Part shown: piece by piece, positions 8,141 through 11,803 of the stretch
Position numbering within the stretch: the stretch's first letter is position 1
Layout of the letters: the number at the start of each line of letters is the position of its first letter
From: CAZVPZ01 sp964629245
GTDB lineage: Archaea > Nanohalarchaeota > Nanosalinia > Nanosalinales > Nanosalinaceae
Assembly (NCBI GenBank): GCA_964629245.1
Contig: CAZVPZ010000026.1
Span: 1 to 11,803, forward strand
Direction: 5' to 3'
Length of the DNA: 11,803 nt
Translations under genes and position numbers: made by a program
Notes under the pieces: model-generated
The model's database searches: none
Seen by the model: only the letters and a program-made list of their open reading frames with translations
Told to the model about the DNA's origin: nothing

Positions 8141-9099
8141 TATTTCTGGAACTCCGCGAGACTTGACTGGTCCTGTTCGAGAGCTCTCGCGCTGAAACCT
8201 TTCTCGCGTGAAAGGTAGGATGCGAACGCCTCATCGAAGCCATGGTGCGTGTAGACACGGTCGGGCTCGACTTTTTCGACCACGGACACGAGATCGTCGA
8301 AGTCGCAGTGGTCGGAGAACGGGAAAGCGCGGTCATAGCCGCCGCGGAAAATGTAGGAATCGTCGACAGCCCACCCGGAGAAACCAGCCTTGACACCTCC
8401 CAGCCGCTCCACAAGGCTGTTAACCCATTTCTTCCTCGCTAGTGAGGTCGGGCCTATGAACACCGTGTCCTCGTCCATCCTGTCCTTCTTGAACTCCTCT
8501 GCCCGGAATTTCAGGTCCGTGATGGACGCGACGGTCTCGTTCATCTCGAACACTTTCTGGCTCGCGAGTACTGGACCTTCCGTCACCTCCTGTATCAGGT
8601 GCTGTATCTTCTGGGCCTTTCCCAGGCTGTACGCGAACAGGAAGAGAGGTTTCCGCGAATCCTCCACCCAGTCCTTTATCCTCTTCTCCAGCTCCTCCTG
8701 ATCGGGAAAGCGGTAGGCAGGCACTCCGTAGGTGGTCTCGAGCACCAGGATATCCGCGTCAACCGGCTCGAAGCCGGGTAGATAGGCGCGTTCCCGGGTC
8801 GAGACATCGCCGGTGTAGAGGACTTTATCCTCTCCCTCGACCACTGCCGCACTGGAGCCGATTATGTGGCCGGAGGGGATGAGTTCGACCGATTCCCCCT
8901 CCACCCGCTGGAACTCCTTTCCGGTCCTTGCACGGGCAAGTGCGGCTGTCTCCTCCGAGCAGAGTATCCGTGCTTCCCTCGACGGGAGGTGGTCGAAATG
9001 GGCGTGGGATACGAAGTTGAGCTCTCCTGAGGCCTTTTTACCGTCCATCACTATCCTCCTGCTTCCCCGGATCTCTATCCCGTCTCCCAGCCGTATCAT
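8140..9099 (-). CDS. MBL-fold/beta-CASP nuclease, mRNA 3'-end processing factor-like (COG1236-type)
   Basis: A 319-residue protein of the metallo-beta-lactamase/beta-CASP nuclease group, which acts on RNA or DNA in the cytoplasm. Ligand motifs in order are SHAHFDHLP (H32, H34, D36, H37), SGHIIGSS, YTGDVS, the beta-CASP LETTYG, the FAYSLGKAQK helix, FSDHCDF and THHGF. It is shorter than CPSF73-type aCPSF proteins (usually over 400 residues) and lacks KH domains, so it fits the smaller exonuclease-like branch (COG1236, related to DNA-ligase-associated exonucleases) better. No ligase gene is visible nearby. The ATG at 9099 begins IRLGDGIEIRG, a typical family start. It is divergent from the small membrane protein at 9182. 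No strong TATA or Shine-Dalgarno is seen. Confidence 0.9.
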   Translation of the reverse strand: MIRLGDGIEIRGSRRIVMDGKKASGELNFVSHAHFDHLPSREARILCSEETAALARARTGKEFQRVEGESVELIPSGHIIGSSAAVVEGEDKVLYTGDVSTRERAYLPGFEPVDADILVLETTYGVPAYRFPDQEELEKRIKDWVEDSRKPLFLFAYSLGKAQKIQHLIQEVTEGPVLASQKVFEMNETVASITDLKFRAEEFKKDRMDEDTVFIGPTSLARKKWVNSLVERLGGVKAGFSGWAVDDSYIFRGGYDRAFPFSDHCDFDDLVSVVEKVEPDRVYTHHGFDEAFASYLSREKGFSARALEQDQSSLAEFQK

Positions 9100-9151
9100 C
9101 AGGTGTTTAGGTTGTAGAGAAAGCTTGAAACCAGCTTCGATAGGCCTTTAT

Positions 9152-9159
9152 TTTAAATA
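9152..9159 (+). promoter_or_regulatory. TATA-like box of the small membrane protein gene
   Basis: TTTAAATA is centred 26 bases before the ATG at 9182, the expected leaderless spacing. Confidence 0.55.
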
Positions 9160-9181
9160 CGAACTAGCACCTATCAGAAAC

Positions 9182-9484
9182 ATGGGAAGCAAGATCATAG
9201 AGGGGGATGTAGTCAACCTGGACCGGGAGGCGCTTATCCGGACCTCGAAGCCCCTCTTCTATGGTTACACGTTTATCGCCGGCGTCGCGATGACGATGTC
9301 GACAGCATACGCAGGCACACTGATGGGTCTTGCGGTGCTGGCATCGCTCACATTTGTCTCGGCCGCGCTTGCAGAGGGTATGGAGGAGGACTGGCAGTCT
9401 TTCCTCGACCTTATAGCTATCACCGCGCTCCTGCTTGCGGTGCTGTTCGCGTCTTACACCTCGGCCGCGCTTTCCATGGTGTAA
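9182..9484 (+). CDS. Small membrane protein, unknown
   Basis: A 100-residue protein of no recognised family. After a polar N-terminus (MGSKIIEGDVVNLDREALIR) come about three hydrophobic segments: FYGYTFIAGVAMTMSTAYAG, MGLAVLASLTFVSAALA, and LIAITALLLAVLFASYT after an acidic loop (EGMEEDW). It probably sits in the cytoplasmic membrane. The long upstream open frame is shadow over the divergent nuclease gene; ATG 9182 is chosen for the TATA-like box 26 bases upstream. The intron-containing tRNA-Trp starts 35 bases downstream. Confidence 0.82.
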   Translation: MGSKIIEGDVVNLDREALIRTSKPLFYGYTFIAGVAMTMSTAYAGTLMGLAVLASLTFVSAALAEGMEEDWQSFLDLIAITALLLAVLFASYTSAALSMV

Positions 9485-9488
9485 CTTC

Positions 9489-9496
9489 ATTTAAAT
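9489..9496 (+). promoter_or_regulatory. TATA-like box of tRNA-Trp
   Basis: ATTTAAAT is a perfect palindrome centred 27 bases before the first base of the tRNA, the standard archaeal distance. Confidence 0.6.
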
Positions 9497-9519
9497 CTGG
9501 GGTGTCTCTTAATCCCTGC

Positions 9520-9712
9520 GGGGTCGTAGCTCAACTTGGCAGAGCGTCCGCCTCCAGTGAGTGTTACGCTACAAAAACGCAGTAAGGCATGTACCGCATG
9601 CTTTCCGACTGGAGGTATGAGGTCTAGAAGCACAAGCTTCGGCCGATGATTAAGTCTGCAGTCTGAGAACGGGGACAGCGGAAGGTTGCGGGTTCAAATC
9701 CCTCCGACCCCA
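9520..9712 (+). tRNA. tRNA-Trp (anticodon CCA) with 119-base intron
   Basis: The exons fold to a 74-base cloverleaf. The acceptor stem is GGGGTCG/CGACCCC, the D stem GCTC/GAGC around a GG-containing loop, the anticodon stem TCCGC/GCGGA, and the T loop TTCAAAT. The discriminator is A9712, as expected for tryptophan, and no CCA is encoded. The T stem GCGGG/CCCTC has one C-T mismatch. The anticodon CCA is at 9554-9556. The intron (9558-9676) interrupts after position 37, the usual euryarchaeal site. A bulge-helix-bulge is visible: CTCC (9552-9555) pairs with GGGG (9671-9674), with 3-base bulges AGT (9556-9558) and ACA (9675-9677) at the splice points. The inner helix is short (GTT with AAC), so this is a relaxed form. 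Confidence 0.93.
9557..9670 (+). ncRNA. Box C/D guide RNA embedded in the tRNA-Trp intron
   Basis: Inside the intron, ACTGGAGG (9608-9615) is perfectly complementary to bases 9551-9558, which span the anticodon. It is followed after one base by ATGA (9617-9620), a D'-box variant. G9612, the fifth base upstream of that box, pairs with C9554, the wobble C34, exactly as the N+5 rule requires for 2'-O-methylation. A hairpin (9621-9644) brings this box next to a C'-like ATGATTA (9646-9652). The D box CTGA is at 9663-9666, and a weak C-like GTGAGTG lies at the intron start. Introns guiding Cm34 of tRNA-Trp are known in Euryarchaeota (Haloferax, Pyrococcus). This copy has an extra 8-base-pair hairpin at 9584-9604. 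Confidence 0.75.
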
Positions 9713-9713
9713 T

Positions 9714-9730
9714 GTCTTCTTTTTTATTCC
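9714..9730 (+). terminator. T-rich terminator after tRNA-Trp
   Basis: The run GTCTTCTTTTTTATTCC directly follows the tRNA. Archaeal RNA polymerase terminates at such T-rich tracts. The same tract lies 20-37 bases before the next start codon and may also act as its TATA element. Confidence 0.5.
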
Positions 9731-9750
9731 AGCGAAGGCCAAACAGGTTT

Positions 9751-10134
9751 ATGGCCAACGGGATGGCGGGATCCGGCTCGGACGACAGCTTCCAGAGGAC
9801 GCTGGCTATACTGCTTGTGGTCTTTTTCTTCGCCTTCCTGTTCGCTTCCGGTGTGGCGGTCTACGAGTACCTCCAGCTTCAGGAACTTCGGGGCCAGAAC
9901 CAGGAGCTCGATGAGAGGGTGTCTGAGCTGGAGAACAGGACGAGCCAGATCCAGTCGCTGAAACAGAGGATTTCAGATTTGAAGGGGGAGAGAAACAAGG
10001 TATGCGAGAAGGATAACGCCTGCGAGTCGCTGAGTCCCGGGGACAGCTACAGGTGCAGTTCGAACTTCACGGCCGACGGCGACGGGGAATACCTTTGCAC
10101 CTGCTCGAGTTCGTGCGAGCCACAGTTCAGCTGA
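9751..10134 (+). CDS. Signal-anchored coiled-coil protein with six-cysteine tail
   Basis: A 127-residue protein with no recognised family. A polar N-terminus leads to one membrane segment (LAILLVVFFFAFLFASGVAV), then a coiled coil (about residues 40-80). The tail holds six cysteines spaced as VC-x5-C, then YRC, then LCTCSSSC. The anchor orientation places the coiled coil and cysteines outside the cell, where disulfides would be stable. I chose ATG 9751. The upstream in-frame ATG at 9712 uses the last base of the tRNA and would add an unlikely SSFLFQRRPNRF segment. The T-rich tract behind the tRNA lies at about the right distance for a TATA element. Spacing to the next gene is 39 bases. Confidence 0.78.
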   Translation: MANGMAGSGSDDSFQRTLAILLVVFFFAFLFASGVAVYEYLQLQELRGQNQELDERVSELENRTSQIQSLKQRISDLKGERNKVCEKDNACESLSPGDSYRCSSNFTADGDGEYLCTCSSSCEPQFS

Positions 10135-10143
10135 TGGCCCATA

Positions 10144-10151
10144 CTTAAATT
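10144..10151 (+). promoter_or_regulatory. TATA-like box of the acidic coiled-coil gene
   Basis: CTTAAATT is centred 26 bases before the ATG at 10174, consistent with a leaderless message. Confidence 0.5.
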
Positions 10152-10173
10152 CGGCGCGTGTCCTAGTTGGTTT

Positions 10174-10515
10174 ATGCCGGGCGAAGAGGACTACGAAGAG
10201 GTCTTCCGTGTCCTTGAGAGGGGGCAGGAAAAGCTTGAAGATCTTAAGAGCCAGAGAAAGGAGCTTATAGAGGCCAACCAGAAGCTTGTCAAGCTGGTAA
10301 AGAAGCTCCAGAACATACTGGAGGAGGAGACCGAGCGCCGGTCATTCGATGTTGACGACCACAGTTACTCCTTCGAGGAGGGATGGCTTCCCACGGATAT
10401 GATGAGCGAGGAGGATCTTGAGATGGGTAACGATCCCGACCTCGAGGAGATAGACGACCAGGTCAACGAGGTCATACGGGAGATGAAGCGCGCGCAAAAT
10501 TTTAAAAGCAAGTAA
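10174..10515 (+). CDS. Small acidic coiled-coil protein, unknown
   Basis: A 113-residue, charged, soluble protein without cysteines or membrane segments. Residues 8-55 form a strong coiled coil with heptad leucines (LEDLKSQRKELIEANQKLVK and following). An acidic linker follows, then a second short helix near the C-terminus (IDDQVNEVIREMKRAQ). It probably oligomerises; no enzyme motif is seen. ATG 10174 has a TATA-like box 26 bases upstream and no Shine-Dalgarno. It sits between two other coiled-coil genes on the same strand. Confidence 0.8.
   Translation: MPGEEDYEEVFRVLERGQEKLEDLKSQRKELIEANQKLVKLVKKLQNILEEETERRSFDVDDHSYSFEEGWLPTDMMSEEDLEMGNDPDLEEIDDQVNEVIREMKRAQNFKSK
10500..10507 (+). promoter_or_regulatory. 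TATA-like box of the zinc-finger gene
   Basis: TTTTAAAA lies at the end of the upstream coding region. It predicts a transcript start near 10530, just at the AGGTGAT Shine-Dalgarno, so the leader would be about 12 bases before the ATT at 10543. Confidence 0.45.
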
Positions 10516-10530
10516 AATCGGTTGTTTACT

Positions 10531-10537
10531 AGGTGAT
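10531..10537 (+). promoter_or_regulatory. Strong Shine-Dalgarno before an apparent ATT start
   Basis: AGGTGAT matches the archaeal anti-Shine-Dalgarno over seven bases. It ends five bases before ATT (10543), the only plausible initiator between the in-frame stop at 10537-10539 and the zinc finger. Confidence 0.55.
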
Positions 10538-10542
10538 AAACT

Positions 10543-11040
10543 ATTTCAGAAACTTACCAGTGTCCTGTCTGCGGCGAGGAGTTCGACTCCGAGCACGGCA
10601 GGAACGTCCATGAAGGGAAGGAGCACCCCCACCAGCGCGCAGAGGAGCTGAACGCTCTCGTAGACCAGTTCGAGCAGGAAGCTGACAAGGCGCTGGATAT
10701 CAAGGAGGAGATGCAGAAGCTGAGGGATCGCGTCCGGGACCTGAAACAGGAGAAGGCTGACTTGGAGGAGACGGTTGAAGATTTGCGTTCGACGAAGGAA
10801 AAACTGAAGGAAGGCATCAAGCAGAGGAAGGAGGATGTAAAGGACCTGAAGACCAGGCTTGACGCGATGAAGGATGACAAGGAAGAACTCAAGTCGGAGA
10901 AGCAGTCGATGGAGAGGAAGATAGAGAACCTTGAGACCGAGAAGGAATCGCTAGAGGAATCGCTCTCCCAGACCGAGGACCTGCTCCTCAAGCTGAAGCA
11001 CCAGGTCAGGGAGTTCGACGACCAGCTGGACGAACCCTGA
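10543..11040 (+). CDS. C2H2 zinc-finger coiled-coil protein with apparent ATT start
   Basis: About 165 residues. Near the N-terminus is a classical zinc finger, C7-x2-C10-x12-H23-x4-H28 (YQCPVCGEEFDSEHGRNVH), with the conserved F14. Nearly all the rest is one long charged coiled coil. The finger may bind nucleic acid or protein, and the coiled coil suggests a rod-like dimer. The finger is in frame with the coiled coil, but an in-frame TAA at 10537-10539 lies just before it and no ATG, GTG or TTG comes before the cysteines. The first ATG is at 10711, which would lose the finger. ATT 10543, five bases after AGGTGAT, is the best initiator. A one-base sequence error joining the GTG at 10533 is the alternative. 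Confidence 0.75.
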   Translation: MSETYQCPVCGEEFDSEHGRNVHEGKEHPHQRAEELNALVDQFEQEADKALDIKEEMQKLRDRVRDLKQEKADLEETVEDLRSTKEKLKEGIKQRKEDVKDLKTRLDAMKDDKEELKSEKQSMERKIENLETEKESLEESLSQTEDLLLKLKHQVREFDDQLDEP

Positions 11041-11062
11041 TTCTTTCTATTTTCTTGTCTCT
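11041..11062 (+). terminator. T-rich terminator after the zinc-finger gene
   Basis: The pyrimidine-rich run TTCTTTCTATTTTCTTGTCT begins right after the stop codon. It fits archaeal T-tract termination and precedes the promoter of the next gene. Confidence 0.45.
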
Positions 11063-11091
11063 GACCTTGCTCCGTGTCCGGTTTTTCGAAC

Positions 11092-11100
11092 AATTAAAAA
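11092..11100 (+). promoter_or_regulatory. TATA-like box of the right-edge membrane protein gene
   Basis: AATTAAAAA is centred 28 bases before the ATG at 11124, so the message is probably leaderless. Confidence 0.5.
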
Positions 11101-11123
11101 GCTTCCCTGTTTAAGGTTTCAAC

Positions 11124-11803
11124 ATGCCAGAGGACGATGATTACAGAGAGGCTCTGGATGGAACGGTTGGGGAGGCTCGGTACGATATCGAGCAGATGGA
11201 TGACCCCGACTATTCACGGCTTCTGGAACTCGAGGAACAGGGCAAGGATAGAGTCACCCTGAAAAGGTTCATCAGGAGCCAGATGGATGAAGAACCCGAA
11301 GAAACGGGAGAAGAGGAAGAGACGGAAGAAACACAGGAACAGGAAGAAGGGATCGCGCAGGAAGTGGATACCGGAGAAGGGGGACTTGACCTGGACGCGC
11401 CGGAGCAGATGCTTTCCGGTTCCGACAGGTTCCTGGACTCGTTCTCGGTCACCGAACTCCTCGTACTCGGGCTTTTCATCGGGATAGTTGTCGGCCTTGT
11501 GGTTGGTTACAACGTCGGCGATCGGAAGGTAACCGGTCCGAGCGGAGATGCCCAGCAGGCACGGACTGCTGTTTCCAACCTGGTAGGTGCCGGAACTTTC
11601 AACGGCACCGTGAACGTTCCCCAGCCGGAGACGAGGCACGGGATGTACTACTTCAACGTGTCCTTCTCCCAGGAGACACCCAACGGGACAGTCACCAACT
11701 ACCGCGAGATCTACATGACCAAGGACGCGGAACTACTGTTCCCCGTCATCAGCTTCCCGTTCCAGAGCCCGATAAACGTTCAGGAGAGGATCTCCCAGCT
11801 GCA
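11124..11803 (+). CDS. Acidic membrane-anchored protein, 3' partial
   Basis: The frame opens at ATG 11124 (MPEDDDYREALDG) and runs off the right edge without a stop. Residues 1-110 are very acidic and soluble, with a glutamate/glutamine/threonine-rich stretch at about 54-76. One membrane segment follows (TELLVLGLFIGIVVGLVVGY), then an extracellular-type region with several N-x-T/S sequons (NGTV, NVS, NGT). The segment around VTNYREIYMTKDAELLFPV resembles, from memory, the region before the thioredoxin fold in membrane-anchored DsbA-like proteins of DPANN archaea. No CxxC is visible because the gene is cut, so that function is a guess. TATA-like box 28 bases upstream. The two open frames on the opposite strand here are shadows. 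Confidence 0.8.
   Translation, partial: MPEDDDYREALDGTVGEARYDIEQMDDPDYSRLLELEEQGKDRVTLKRFIRSQMDEEPEETGEEEETEETQEQEEGIAQEVDTGEGGLDLDAPEQMLSGSDRFLDSFSVTELLVLGLFIGIVVGLVVGYNVGDRKVTGPSGDAQQARTAVSNLVGAGTFNGTVNVPQPETRHGMYYFNVSFSQETPNGTVTNYREIYMTKDAELLFPVISFPFQSPINVQERISQL

Noticed and set aside
8109..8414. N-terminal extension of the dehydratase gene
   Set aside because: The extension is antisense-frame sequence over the beta-CASP gene. The family start at 8108 has its own TATA-like box.
9520..9712. tRNA gene as an integration site of a mobile element
   Set aside because: No integrase, no repeated tRNA 3' end and no change in composition is visible downstream; the interruption is a normal-position intron.
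9712..9750. Longer start (ATG 9712) for the six-cysteine protein
   Set aside because: This ATG uses the last base of the tRNA and would need a promoter inside the tRNA; the added residues look non-native.
10554..11093. Serine-rich open frame on the minus strand (179 codons)
   Set aside because: It is the antisense of the coiled-coil gene, where GAG/GAA codons read as serine and phenylalanine; no promoter or family signal.
11210..11639. Two long open frames on the minus strand
   Set aside because: They lie opposite the acidic, GAA/GAG-rich part of the right-edge gene; serine- and arginine-rich products are typical shadows. The plus-strand frame has a promoter, a membrane segment and coding-like composition.

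Overview
The window reads as archaeal chromosome. Several genes start at, or within a few bases of, the expected transcription start: an AT-rich TATA-like box is centred about 24-30 bases before the start codon and there is often no Shine-Dalgarno sequence. There is an intron-containing tRNA-Trp whose intron looks like a box C/D guide RNA, a stand-alone Toprim protein, a beta-CASP nuclease and a Pcm repair methyltransferase. The proteins are rather acidic, but arginine AGG and isoleucine ATA codons are common, which is unlike ordinary Halobacteria. A salt-adapted euryarchaeal or DPANN (for example nanohaloarchaeal) lineage is possible; this is a weak inference. Two runs of exactly ten N mark assembly gaps, so this is probably a draft or metagenome-derived genome.

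Bases 1-2194 (plus strand): the end of a polytopic membrane protein, then two adjacent UlaG/UPF0173-type metallo-beta-lactamase-fold genes. The first has a damaged metal motif and the second an intact one. Bases 2198-4381 (minus strand): full-length glmS (glucosamine-6-phosphate synthase) followed by a small SCP2-like gene. A 155-base divergent intergenic region with inverted repeats separates glmS from the next block.

Bases 4537-6694 (plus strand): a translationally coupled pair. The first is a winged-helix DNA-binding protein with an S-layer-like domain and a C-terminal EF-hand loop; the second is a PD-(D/E)xK nuclease-like protein with an unrecognised C-terminal half. Each contains one assembly gap, and the second gap splits one gene into two reading frames. 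This pair is the best candidate for an uncharacterised system here.

Bases 6688-9099 hold single housekeeping-type genes: pcm (minus) and a Toprim protein (plus) diverging from a 35-base promoter region, then a pterin-carbinolamine dehydratase and a beta-CASP RNase/exonuclease homologue (both minus).

Bases 9182-11803 (plus strand) hold a small membrane protein, tRNA-Trp(CCA) with a 119-base intron, and a row of small proteins, most with their own TATA box: a signal-anchored six-cysteine protein, an acidic coiled-coil protein, a C2H2 zinc-finger coiled-coil protein that lacks a standard start codon (apparent ATT behind a strong Shine-Dalgarno), and an acidic membrane-anchored protein that runs off the right edge.
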